The notes under the pieces are model-generated. The model was not told where the DNA came from. It worked only from the letters and a program-made list of their open reading frames with translations, and did not search any database. From assembly GCA_017453985.1 (NCBI GenBank), contig JAFTDT010000097.1, positions 1 to 50,801 of the forward strand: a stretch of DNA of 50,801 nt, given 5' to 3'. Numbering within the stretch: position 1 is the first letter of the stretch; every line of letters starts with the position of its first letter. This stretch comes from Clostridia bacterium (lineage in GTDB: Bacteria > Bacillota > Clostridia > Oscillospirales > Butyricicoccaceae). A program made the position numbers and the translations under genes. Shown here in pieces: positions 18,017 to 25,810 of the stretch.

Positions 18017-19139
18017 GCTTATTTCAAAATGCGGCAGCGCCAGGCGCGGCGAATACCGCACGGCTCACGGCACGGTGCAGACGCCGGTGTTTATGAACGT
18101 GGGTACGCAGGCGGCGATAAAGGGCGGACTCTCTGCCCATGACCTGAAAACGGTGGGCTGTCAGATAGAGCTTTCAAATACATATCATCTGCACGTCAGA
18201 CCGGGCGAGGAGATCGTCAAAAGGCTCGGCGGGCTGGGAGAGTTTATGAAATGGGACGGTCCCACGCTGACGGACAGCGGCGGATTTCAGGTCTTTTCGC
18301 TGGCAAAGCTGCGGAAGATAGACGAGGAGGGCGTCCGCTTCAACGCGCATACGGACGGACATGCCATTTTCATGCGCCCGGAGGACAGCATGCGTATACA
18401 GTGGGCGCTTGGCTCAGATATCGCCATGGCGTTTGACGAATGTGTGCAGAGCATGACGGAAAAGCCATATGTTCAAGCGTCATGCGCGCGCACCACGCGC
18501 TGGCTGGAGCGCTGCCGTGCCGCCATGGACGAGCTGCACCGGCGCGAGGACACGGTGAACCCCGGGCAGGTGCTGTGGGGCATAAATCAAGGCGCGGTAT
18601 ATAAGGATCTGCGCGTGGAGCATATGAAGCGCATCCGTGAGCTGGAGCTGCCGGGCTATGCGATAGGCGGACTGGCGGTCGGCGAGCCGACGGAGCAGAT
18701 GTATGAGATTATCGAGACAGTAGAGCCGTACATGCCGGAGGACAAGCCGCGCTATCTCATGGGCGTGGGCACGCCCTCGAATATATTGGAGAGCGTCGCC
18801 AGAGGCGTGGATTTCTTCGACTGCGTCATGCCGGCGAGAAACGCCAGACACGGGCATCTGTTTACCTCCGAGGGGATAATCAATCTCAACAACGCCAAAT
18901 ACCAGGACGATCCGCGCCCCGTGGACGCGGAGTGCGCATGCCCGGTGTGCCGCACGCATTCACGCGCATATCTTAGGCATATGCTGCGCAGCGGCGAGAT
19001 GCTGGGCATGCGGCTGGCGGTGATGCACAATCTGCATTTCTATAACACACTGATGGCGGATATAAGACGTGAGATAGAACAGGGCACTTTTGAAGATTTT
19101 CGCCGCAAAAAAACAGAGGTTTTGGCAAAAAGAATATAA
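18009..19139 (+). CDS. tgt: tRNA-guanine transglycosylase
   Basis: Tgt exchanges guanine 34 for preQ1 in GUN-anticodon tRNAs, the step before QueA. Seen are TPVFMNVGTQAAIKG, the general acid loop DSGGFQVFSL, the GYAIGGLAVGEP binding loop, the nucleophile region DCVMPARNARHGHLFT, and the zinc site CACPVC with a downstream His. ATG at 18009 follows GAGGA by 8 bp and gives MFKLISKCGSARRG and 376 residues; an ATG at 17988 lies within rmuC. YajC follows after about 65 bp, the standard order. Confidence 0.97.
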   Translation: MFKLISKCGSARRGEYRTAHGTVQTPVFMNVGTQAAIKGGLSAHDLKTVGCQIELSNTYHLHVRPGEEIVKRLGGLGEFMKWDGPTLTDSGGFQVFSLAKLRKIDEEGVRFNAHTDGHAIFMRPEDSMRIQWALGSDIAMAFDECVQSMTEKPYVQASCARTTRWLERCRAAMDELHRREDTVNPGQVLWGINQGAVYKDLRVEHMKRIRELELPGYAIGGLAVGEPTEQMYEIIETVEPYMPEDKPRYLMGVGTPSNILESVARGVDFFDCVMPARNARHGHLFTSEGIINLNNAKYQDDPRPVDAECACPVCRTHSRAYLRHMLRSGEMLGMRLAVMHNLHFYNTLMADIRREIEQGTFEDFRRKKTEVLAKRI

Positions 19140-19144
19140 AGTGC

Positions 19145-19173
19145 TTGTGTTTATGGAAAATATTTATTATAAT
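19145..19173 (+). promoter_or_regulatory. Sigma-A promoter for yajC
   Basis: TTGTGT (19145-19150) and TATAAT (19168-19173) are 17 bp apart, immediately after the tgt stop and 33 bp before the yajC start. It would give yajC and downstream genes expression independent of queA-tgt. Confidence 0.6.
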
Positions 19174-19205
19174 ATATTCAAATCGTTATTAAGGAAGGTA
19201 AGAAA

Positions 19206-19643
19206 ATGAAGAAAAGTGGATTGACAGCGGTTTTTTCTCTCGCTTTGACGGCAGTTATGGCGAGCCTCATGTCCGTTTTTGCGATGATGCCGGCGAACGG
19301 TGAAGAAAATCAGGGCGGAGGCTACGGGATATGGATATGGCTGATAGTCATGGCGCTTATGTTCTATTTCCTGCTCATCAGACCGCAGAAGAAGAAGGAA
19401 AAGGCAGACCGTATCCTGCGCAACAACCTCCAGCCGGGCGACGAGATAGTGACCATCGGCGGCTTCACCGGCAGGGTGCTGAGCGTGAAGGACGACGACA
19501 TCGTTTTCGAGACCGGCGCGGCAAAGACCAAGCTGACGGTGAAAAAGTGGGCGATCCAGAGCCGCACCTCGCCGGAGCAGGAGGTCAAGGAAGAGCCGGC
19601 GGCTGAGGAAAAGACAGAGGCTGAGGAAACCAAGGCGGAGTGA
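19206..19643 (+). CDS. yajC: Preprotein translocase subunit YajC
   Basis: YajC is a small inner-membrane accessory of the SecDF complex. The protein has one clear membrane helix (IWIWLIVMALMFYFLLI, about residues 42-58) followed by the conserved RPQKKKEK, LQPGDEIVTIGGFTGRV and a short beta domain. At 145 residues it is longer than usual (about 90-110). The extra length is an N-terminal hydrophobic stretch of about 30 residues that could act as a signal sequence or second helix, plus a Glu-rich tail. A GGAAGG site precedes the ATG. SecD/SecF do not follow here. Confidence 0.95.
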   Translation: MKKSGLTAVFSLALTAVMASLMSVFAMMPANGEENQGGGYGIWIWLIVMALMFYFLLIRPQKKKEKADRILRNNLQPGDEIVTIGGFTGRVLSVKDDDIVFETGAAKTKLTVKKWAIQSRTSPEQEVKEEPAAEEKTEAEETKAE

Positions 19644-19653
19644 TAAAATCTTG

Positions 19654-19698
19654 TCCTCCCGCATATCTATCGCATAGAAGATATTGCGGGGGGATTTT
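19654..19698 (+). promoter_or_regulatory. Hairpin between yajC and the next gene that contains its ribosome binding site
   Basis: TCCTCCCGCATATCT pairs imperfectly with AGATATTGCGGGGGGA, and is followed by ATTTTT and then the ATG at 19700. The 3' arm holds the GGGGGGA Shine-Dalgarno sequence. The structure can act as a terminator (short T-run) and as a block on translation of the downstream gene. Confidence 0.5.
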
Positions 19699-19699
19699 T

Positions 19700-20083
19700 A
19701 TGTCAAAACGATCCGGCTTAGGCACGGCGCTGCCCTATAGGCGCATAATCGTCAGCGCACTGGCGGGCTTTGCACTAGCGGCGCTTGCGATGTTTACAGT
19801 CGCGTGCCTCATCGATCTCGGCAAGCTTTCGGCAGGCAGCATGCCGATGTACGCATATCTGTGCGTTTTTGCGGGGGAATTCGCGGCGGCGATGATTGCT
19901 CCGGCAGAAGGGCGCAGGCTGCTCTGCTCGCTGCTGGCGGGAGGCGTCATGATCTTGCTGCTGGCTGCTGCGGGCATGCTGTTCTTTTTCGGCGGCTTTG
20001 ACATGCTGAGGGTGCTGATCACGGCAGTAGTATCTGCCGCCGTGTGTGTGCTCGGAAGTATAGTATCCAGTTATATCAGGTAG
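19700..20083 (+). CDS. TIGR04086-like membrane protein
   Basis: The product is a 127-residue, strongly hydrophobic protein with four predicted membrane helices and no soluble domain. Its size, its helix pattern (YRRIIVSALAGFALAALAMF at the start) and its place directly after yajC match the clostridial TIGR04086 (YrzE-like) family, which often sits beside yajC and secretion genes. The role is unknown. ATG 19700 is chosen because GGGGGGA stands 5-6 bp before it; an upstream start at 19640 would add a non-hydrophobic leader across the hairpin. The SCIFF peptide gene that often follows this family in clostridia is absent. Confidence 0.7.
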   Translation: MSKRSGLGTALPYRRIIVSALAGFALAALAMFTVACLIDLGKLSAGSMPMYAYLCVFAGEFAAAMIAPAEGRRLLCSLLAGGVMILLLAAAGMLFFFGGFDMLRVLITAVVSAAVCVLGSIVSSYIR

Positions 20084-20088
20084 CGCCT

Positions 20089-20808
20089 ATGCATATCATC
20101 AGGCTTAAACGGCTGCTGCTTTACTTTGCTTTGACTTTGGCGTGCATTGCGGTTATAATGGTCATAATATCAAAGCACAGCAGACCGCGGGAAGCGGCGG
20201 CAGTTATTCCCTTGAGGACGGAATATTCACTGATAATAGACGCGGGGCACGGCGGCTTTGACGGCGGCGCGGAGGCAAACGGCATTGCGGAAGCGCCTCT
20301 CAATCTGGCGATTTCGCTGAGGCTGCGTGATCTGCTGCGTTTTGCGGGGATAAGCGCGCTGATGACGCGGGAGGACGGAGGCTCGCTGGATTTTAATGCG
20401 GAGGCGGAGGTGCGGGAGAACAAGGTCGCAGATCTGAAGGCGCGGCTCAGGCTGGCGCAGGAAAATCCGGAGTGCGATTTTCTCAGCATACATCTCAATA
20501 AGTTCGAGCAGGAAAAATATTATGGGGCGCAGGTATTTTATTCGCCAAACAGGGAGGAGTCGCGCATCTTGGCGCTGGCGCTGCAGGACAGCATGATCGC
20601 GCTGCTCGACCCGCAAAACACGCGCCGCGCCAAGATGGCGCCGGATACGGTGTTTCTGATGAAGAAGATAACTTCACCGGCGGTCACGGTGGAGTGCGGT
20701 TTTTTGTCAAATGTGCGCGAGGCGGAGCTTTTGCAAAATGATGCGTATCAGAAGCGCATAGCGATGTCCGTGATGCAGGGATATATAAATTATTTAAAAG
20801 GACAGTAA
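20089..20808 (+). CDS. N-acetylmuramoyl-L-alanine amidase (CwlD-like)
   Basis: The protein is a zinc amidase of the Amidase_3 family that cuts the bond between MurNAc and the stem peptide. It has an N-terminal signal/anchor helix (LLLYFALTLACIAVIMVI, about residues 8-25). The catalytic domain has LIIDAGHGGFDGGAEANG (zinc His), the metal Glu in the following helix, SIHLNKFE (second His) and VECGFLSNVREAELL (catalytic Glu). At 239 residues it matches CwlD, the enzyme that prepares spore cortex muramic lactam, and the spore-former setting supports that. It is 5 bp from radA. The exact subfamily is inferred. Confidence 0.9.
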   Translation: MHIIRLKRLLLYFALTLACIAVIMVIISKHSRPREAAAVIPLRTEYSLIIDAGHGGFDGGAEANGIAEAPLNLAISLRLRDLLRFAGISALMTREDGGSLDFNAEAEVRENKVADLKARLRLAQENPECDFLSIHLNKFEQEKYYGAQVFYSPNREESRILALALQDSMIALLDPQNTRRAKMAPDTVFLMKKITSPAVTVECGFLSNVREAELLQNDAYQKRIAMSVMQGYINYLKGQ

Positions 20809-20812
20809 AAAT

Positions 20813-22177
20813 ATGGCAAATAAGAAGAAAACGGTATATGTCTGTACTGAATGCGGCTATGACTCGCCCAAATGGGCGGGCAAGTGTCCTGTCTGCGGGC
20901 AGTGGAACACCATGGCGGAGGAAACGGTATACGAAGGCGGCGGCGCGAAGAAGGCACAGCCTTCCGCCGCGAAAGCCGCTCCGACGCCGATAACCGAGAT
21001 ATCACGCGAGGAAGAACCGCGGCTCATGACAGGCATATCAGAGCTTGACCGGGTGCTTGGAGGCGGCATGGTAAAAGGCTCGCTGGCGCTTATTTCCGGC
21101 GAGCCGGGCATAGGAAAATCCACGCTTTTGCTTCAAGCGTGCGCATTGATAGCAAGGAAGGCGCCGGTGCTGTATGTAACGGGCGAGGAGTCGCTGGCGC
21201 AGATAAGCATGCGCGGCGAAAGGCTGGCGGCACAGACGGACAAGCTGTTCATCATGGCGGAGACCGAGCTGGGCAGCATACTTGACGCGATAACAAGGCA
21301 GGAGCCGGCGCTGGTGATAATAGATTCCATACAAACGGTATACGATCCGGAGCTGACGTCAGTGCCGGGCAGCGTGGCGCAGGTGCGCGACTGCACCATG
21401 GCGTTTATGCAATACGCAAAGAGCAGGAATATCAGCATCATGCTGGTGGGACATATCAACAAGGACGGCGCGATCGCCGGACCGAAAATATTGGAGCACA
21501 TGGTGGATACAGTGCTGAACTTCGAGGGCGACAGGCACGCATCCTACCGTATGCTGCGGGCGGTGAAGAACCGCTTCGGCTCCACGAACGAGATCGGCAT
21601 GTTCGAGATGACGGACAGCGGACTTTCGGAGGTGCCCAATCCCTCTGCGGTGCTGCTTGCCGGCAGACCGGAGAACAGCAGCGGGAGCTGTGTGGCGGCG
21701 GCGCTGGAGGGCACGCGGCCGATCCTTGCGGAAATACAGGGCTTGGTGGCAAAGTCAGCTTACGGATCGGCGCGCAGGACCTCGGCGGGGGTAGATTACA
21801 ACCGCGCGGTGCTGCTGCTGGCGATACTGGAAAAGCGCGGAGGGATAATGCTCGGCGCCTTTGACGCTTATATAAACGTGGTCGGCGGCATGAACTTTGA
21901 CGAACCGGCAATAGACCTCGGGGTGATCGTCGCCGTGGCGTCAAGCTATCTGGACAGACCGGTGCGGCGCGATTTGGCGCTTTTCGGTGAGGTTGGACTG
22001 TCCGGAGAGCTGCGGGCGGTGTCCGGCGCAAGGCAGCGGATCGCTGAGGTACAGCGGCTGGGCTTTAAAAAATGCGTTTTTCCGCAGGCATGCATGGGAA
22101 GCCTCAAGGGCGTCGGGGATATCGAGCTGCTCCCGGCAAGCAATATAACCGAGGCGATACGTCTGGCACTGGAATAA
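20813..22177 (+). CDS. radA: DNA repair protein RadA (Sms)
   Basis: RadA is a hexameric branch-migration helicase that processes recombination intermediates. The 454-residue protein shows the order: a zinc finger with CTEC and CPVC at about residues 10-30; a RecA core with Walker A GEPGIGKST, the family-specific KNRFGSTNE motif and VIIDSIQTV; and a C-terminal Lon-type domain with GGMNFDEPAIDLGVIVAVAS and a GEVGLSGELR motif. The start at 20813 gives the usual MANKKKTVYVCTECG. It lies 4 bp after the amidase gene and ends in a bidirectional terminator. Confidence 0.98.
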   Translation: MANKKKTVYVCTECGYDSPKWAGKCPVCGQWNTMAEETVYEGGGAKKAQPSAAKAAPTPITEISREEEPRLMTGISELDRVLGGGMVKGSLALISGEPGIGKSTLLLQACALIARKAPVLYVTGEESLAQISMRGERLAAQTDKLFIMAETELGSILDAITRQEPALVIIDSIQTVYDPELTSVPGSVAQVRDCTMAFMQYAKSRNISIMLVGHINKDGAIAGPKILEHMVDTVLNFEGDRHASYRMLRAVKNRFGSTNEIGMFEMTDSGLSEVPNPSAVLLAGRPENSSGSCVAAALEGTRPILAEIQGLVAKSAYGSARRTSAGVDYNRAVLLLAILEKRGGIMLGAFDAYINVVGGMNFDEPAIDLGVIVAVASSYLDRPVRRDLALFGEVGLSGELRAVSGARQRIAEVQRLGFKKCVFPQACMGSLKGVGDIELLPASNITEAIRLALE

Positions 22178-22189
22178 GGATATAATTGC

Positions 22190-22227
22190 AAAAGCAGCGG
22201 TGATAATAGCTTCACCGCTGCTTTTTT
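22190..22227. terminator. Bidirectional terminator after radA
   Basis: AAAAGCAGCGGTGA (22190-22203) pairs with TCACCGCTGCTTTT (22212-22225), followed on the plus strand by more T residues. The reverse orientation also ends in TTTT, and the minus-strand small gene 22212-22340 stops inside the stem, so one hairpin can serve both genes. Confidence 0.85.
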
Positions 22228-22340
22228 GTGTAATAAACGCATTCCGGATATCCTCCGCCGCCGGATGGCGCGGCATGGTCCAGCCTGCATTCACCGAGCT
22301 CATGGTATACACAGCTTTTTTGTCCGCAGATTATTTTCAA
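22212..22340 (-). CDS. Small cysteine-rich protein, 42 residues
   Basis: A short minus-strand frame begins with TTG at 22340, eight bases after GGAGG (22353-22349), and ends with TGA at 22212 in the arm of a terminator. The product opens MKIICGQKSCVYHELGECR and closes YPECVYYTKKQR. It has four cysteines in the pattern C-x4-C-x7-C-x15-C, like the tiny DUF1540-type or similar Cys-rich clostridial proteins that are thought to bind metal. Ribosome site, spacing, cysteine pattern and terminator support a real gene. I do not know its function, and the family match is from memory of the pattern only. Confidence 0.6.
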   Translation of the reverse strand: MKIICGQKSCVYHELGECRLDHAAPSGGGGYPECVYYTKKQR

Positions 22341-22436
22341 GAAAAACGCCTCCGTGATTTTATTTTTTGATGCTAATATTTTAAACAAAAGTCCTCAAAA
22401 TATCATGAGAGGGGAGGCGATATTATCAAGAAAATC

Positions 22437-23453
22437 ATGACGGTGCTGCTCAGCGCGGCGGTAATATTTGCCATGTACATGAACAGCCCTTACAAAGAGC
22501 GGACAGAGGCGGTGCAGATAAAATGCATACGTCCTGAGGTAAGCGATATTTACGATGTCTGCACCGTGAGGGGAACGATCGTGGAGCAGGGCAGGCAAAA
22601 TCTGTATGCAGACTCGGCGGCACTGGTAGAGGAGATATATGTCAGCCTTGGAGAATATGTGCGCGAGGGACAGCCGATCATGCGTATGCGACCGGCAGAT
22701 GATCGCAATGAGGCGAGCCGTGCGGCGTTTTCGGAGATGGAACGACGTATAGACGAACTGATGGAGAACTCCGCCGACGCGGAGGAGGCGGAGAGCCTGC
22801 GAGATGAGCTGCTGAGCGTGATGGCGGAGGTAGTAGATATGCAGGAAAATACAGTCGGAAAGAGCGCGGAGCCGTATACGCTGCACAGTCCTGCGGATGG
22901 CATAGTGATGAGCCTTGCGGAAGCGGGGAGCAGGGTGCTTTCGTTCATTCCGTGCGCCGCGATTTCGGATATGTCCAAGCTGGCGCTGCGGGCGGACGTC
23001 AGTGAAGAGGATGCCGCAAGCATATGCGAGGGTATGCGGTGTACGGTCAGCGTAAAGGCTTTTGACGCCAGCCTTGGCGGAGAAGTGAAAACCGTCATGC
23101 CATACGCAAGACAGAGCGGGCTTTTCACTGCCGCGCAGGAGGTCAAGACCCGCGTAGTGATAGATCTGATCGGCGCGGAAAGCGCCGGCATAAGACCGGG
23201 GTACAGCGCGCAGGCGCGGCTGACAGCCAACTACCGTCCGGCATGTCTTTTGCTGCCCTACGAGGCGCTGGGACAGGACGGGCGCGGAGAGTATGTGATG
23301 AAGATAAGCGGCGGCAGAGTGCAGAAGACATATGTCGAAACAGGCGCGGAGCTTGACGAGCAGGTGCAGATATGCTCCGGCATATCCGAGCGCGACCTGC
23401 TGGCGGCAAGTGTGGAAGACATAGAGGAAGGGCAGATGATATTGATAAAATGA
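22437..23453 (+). CDS. Efflux RND/ABC periplasmic-adaptor-like (membrane fusion) protein
   Basis: The protein is 338 residues with one N-terminal membrane anchor. It has a biotinyl-lipoyl-like half (VEEIYVSLGEYVREGQPIMRM), a short helical hairpin of about 60 residues rich in Glu (around 95-155), the second lipoyl half (YTLHSPADGIVMSLAEAGS), then beta-barrel strands. This is the HlyD/MacA-type adaptor layout that in Gram-positives works with an FtsX-type permease. It overlaps that permease as ATGA. The ribosome site GGGGAGG (22411-22417) is 19 bp from this ATG; the better-spaced in-frame codons are ATT 22422 and ATC 22425, which would give a KKIMTVLL opening. No ATP-binding gene is adjacent. 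Confidence 0.8.
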   Translation: MTVLLSAAVIFAMYMNSPYKERTEAVQIKCIRPEVSDIYDVCTVRGTIVEQGRQNLYADSAALVEEIYVSLGEYVREGQPIMRMRPADDRNEASRAAFSEMERRIDELMENSADAEEAESLRDELLSVMAEVVDMQENTVGKSAEPYTLHSPADGIVMSLAEAGSRVLSFIPCAAISDMSKLALRADVSEEDAASICEGMRCTVSVKAFDASLGGEVKTVMPYARQSGLFTAAQEVKTRVVIDLIGAESAGIRPGYSAQARLTANYRPACLLLPYEALGQDGRGEYVMKISGGRVQKTYVETGAELDEQVQICSGISERDLLAASVEDIEEGQMILIK

Positions 23454-24631
23454 AGCTTGGAGATGTGTTCCTGATGTCGGCAAGGAACGTGAGGAAGGGC
23501 GGCGTGAAAGCCGCGCTCTGCATATTGGCGATCTGCGTGGGAATGACCTCTGTCTGCACGATATCGGCGGCAGGCACGGCGGCAGCGGAGACTGTGAGCG
23601 CAGAGATAGACAGGATAGGGATAAAAGGGCTCGCCTTTTACAGCGAAAGCGATGCGTATACCGTGGATATGGAGTGCATGGCGGCGGTAAAGAATATCGG
23701 CGGCGTGAAGGCCGCGATGCCGCTTTCGCTGAACTATGCCTCGGCAAGACTGCGCAGCATGCAGTTTTCTGCGCTGGCCATCGGCTGCGGTCAGGAGCTG
23801 CCGGATATATTTAATATTGAGCTGCTGCATGGGGAGCACATAAGCGGGGAGGATATACGCACGCGCGCGAGGGTGGCGCTGATAGACGACGAAATGGCGA
23901 TGCTGGCATACAGCAGAGCGAACGTGACGGGAAAAAGCCTGAGCATCAGCTTCGGAGGCATTACGGAAAGCTTTGTGATAAAAGGGGTGATAAGCTCGCA
24001 GAAAAGCGGGCTGGATATGATCGCCGGAGGCGGGATACCGCATATGATATACCTTCCTTACAGCACGGTGGACGGCATAAGCACGGCGAGGACTTCGGAC
24101 AAAATAGCCGTGAGCTTAGAGCGGAACGACTCTGCCGAGACTGCGGCGGAAAAGGCGGTGCGGACGCTGGAAAACCTCACCGGAGCAGGGTTTTCCTATG
24201 AGAATCTGGACGGTTACGCGGACAAGCTTGTGAATATCACGGATACTGTTTCGCTGCTGATAAGCGCCGTAGCTTCGATAGCGGTCGTCGTCGGGGGCAT
24301 CGGCGTGATGAACTCAATGGTGTCGGCGGTGGAGGCGCGCACACGGGAGATCGGCATATATCTGGCGGTGGGTGCCCGACGCAGGGACATAGTAGGCTTG
24401 TTTCTGTCAGAAGCGTGCATGCTCTGCCTGATCGGCGGAGCCTGCGGCGCTGCGCTGAGCATGCTGATATTTGCCGCGGCAAGCCGCGTGTTTTCGCTGC
24501 ATATCGCTTTGAGCTCGTCGATGCTCCTCTACGGACTCGGCGTTCCGGTAATATGCGGGCTGCTGTTCGGGATACTTCCTGCCTGCCGCGCCGCCATGCT
24601 CACGCCGATAGAGGCGATACGGGAGGAATAA
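23450..24631 (+). CDS. ABC transporter permease, MacB/FtsX type
   Basis: The protein is a 393-residue membrane protein with the MacB topology. There is a first helix at about residues 22-42 (ALCILAICVGMTSVCTISAA), then an extracytoplasmic domain of about 200 residues. Three more helices form the FtsX domain, with GGIGVMNSMVSAVEARTREI, the coupling segment LAVGARRRDIVGLFLSEA and a final PACRAAMLTPIEAIRE. Such proteins transmit ATP hydrolysis across the membrane rather than forming a channel. It is coupled to the adaptor gene. The ATPase that should power it is not next to it and must be encoded elsewhere or be missing. The substrate is unknown. Confidence 0.85.
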   Translation: MKLGDVFLMSARNVRKGGVKAALCILAICVGMTSVCTISAAGTAAAETVSAEIDRIGIKGLAFYSESDAYTVDMECMAAVKNIGGVKAAMPLSLNYASARLRSMQFSALAIGCGQELPDIFNIELLHGEHISGEDIRTRARVALIDDEMAMLAYSRANVTGKSLSISFGGITESFVIKGVISSQKSGLDMIAGGGIPHMIYLPYSTVDGISTARTSDKIAVSLERNDSAETAAEKAVRTLENLTGAGFSYENLDGYADKLVNITDTVSLLISAVASIAVVVGGIGVMNSMVSAVEARTREIGIYLAVGARRRDIVGLFLSEACMLCLIGGACGAALSMLIFAAASRVFSLHIALSSSMLLYGLGVPVICGLLFGILPACRAAMLTPIEAIREE

Positions 24632-24639
24632 ATACAAAA

Positions 24640-24668
24640 TTGCCATTGCGCGTGAAATGTGGTATGAT
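24640..24668 (+). promoter_or_regulatory. Sigma-A promoter for the methyltransferase gene
   Basis: TTGCCA (24640-24645) and TATGAT (24663-24668) have a 17-bp spacer. Transcription would start near 24675, downstream of the ATG at 24657, so translation must begin at 24702. Confidence 0.65.
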
Positions 24669-24701
24669 TTACTCAGCGTTCAGAGGGCGGTGAGTAAAAC
24701 G

Positions 24702-25808
24702 ATGCGGCATGAAGAAGAAGGATATCTGTCCGAGCAGCTTATCACCTGCATCGGCAACAAGAGGGCGCTGCTCGGAGATATAGAAGAACGGGTGCTGGAG
24801 GTAAAGAAGGAGCTGGGGCGGGACAGACTCAGCTGTCTCGACCTGTTTTCCGGCAGCGGAGCGGTCGCAAGGCTGCTCAAGGGACACAGCGGCAGACTGA
24901 TCGCCAACGATTTGGAGCGGTATTCTTACGTTGTCAATTCCTGTCATTTGACAAATCGCGGCGAATACGATCCGGAGGCGTTCAGACATTATTTGCACAT
25001 GCTGAACGAGGCTTATGAAGAAAAGCGAATATCAGGCGTTATAACGGAAAACTATGCGCCGAAGGACGAGAATAATATCACAAAGGGAGAAAGAGTTTTT
25101 TACACGACGGAAAACGCCCGTATCATCGACACCTATCGGACAAATATAGATGCGTTGGTGCCGGAGGGGCTGCGCCGATTCTTTCTGGCGAGGCTTGTCA
25201 CGGAGGCTTCGGTGCATACGAATACGGCGGGCGTGTTCAAGGGATTTTACAAGGACAAAAACACCGGTGTGGGAAAATACGGCGGCTCTGGGGAAAATGC
25301 CCTCAGCCGCATACGCGGCAGAATAACGCTCACCGAGCCGGTTTTGAGCCGCTTTGAATGCGAAACGGAGGTATATCAAAAGGACGCAAACGAGCTGGCA
25401 AGGGAAATGCGGGGAATAGACCTGTGTTACATCGACCCGCCGTATGATCAGCACCCCTACGGCTCGAATTATTTCATGCTCAATCTGATACTGGAAAACC
25501 GGCTGCCGCAGGAGATAAGCGCGGTGTCCGGCATACCGCGAGGCTGGAACCGCTCGGCGTACAACAAAAGGAAAGAGGCGCTGGCGGCGCTGGAGGACGC
25601 GGTATCGGCGCTGGACGCAAAATATCTGCTGGTTTCCTACAATAACGAGGGCTTTATCGGGTACGGCGAGATGACGGAGATGCTCGGCAGATACGGCAGC
25701 CTGTCCGTAAGAGAGATACGCTACAACGCCTTTCGCGGCTCGAGAAATCTCGGCGGCAGGGAGAGGTATACGAACGAATATTTATTTTTGCTGAAAAAGG
25801 AGGCGTAA
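24702..25808 (+). CDS. DNA adenine methyltransferase, D12 class
   Basis: This is a 368-residue SAM-dependent N6-adenine methyltransferase. The SAM motif is DLFSGSGAVARLLK near residue 47, and the catalytic motif is CYIDPPYDQHPYGSNYF near residue 245 (DPPY, the D12/alpha-type adenine signature). Between them lies an insert with EASVHTNTAGVFKGFYK, seen in this family. The start at 24702 is set by the promoter; an in-frame ATG at 24657 lies upstream of the predicted RNA start. No restriction endonuclease or specificity gene is adjacent, so it looks like a solitary methylase with regulatory or protective roles. The recognition sequence cannot be read. The next gene begins 2 bp downstream. Confidence 0.88.
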   Translation: MRHEEEGYLSEQLITCIGNKRALLGDIEERVLEVKKELGRDRLSCLDLFSGSGAVARLLKGHSGRLIANDLERYSYVVNSCHLTNRGEYDPEAFRHYLHMLNEAYEEKRISGVITENYAPKDENNITKGERVFYTTENARIIDTYRTNIDALVPEGLRRFFLARLVTEASVHTNTAGVFKGFYKDKNTGVGKYGGSGENALSRIRGRITLTEPVLSRFECETEVYQKDANELAREMRGIDLCYIDPPYDQHPYGSNYFMLNLILENRLPQEISAVSGIPRGWNRSAYNKRKEALAALEDAVSALDAKYLLVSYNNEGFIGYGEMTEMLGRYGSLSVREIRYNAFRGSRNLGGRERYTNEYLFLLKKEA

Positions 25809-25810
25809 AA

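Noticed and set aside
24657-24701. ATG 24657 as the start of the methyltransferase.
   Set aside because: It lies upstream of the -10 box at 24663-24668, so it would not be in the mRNA from that promoter.
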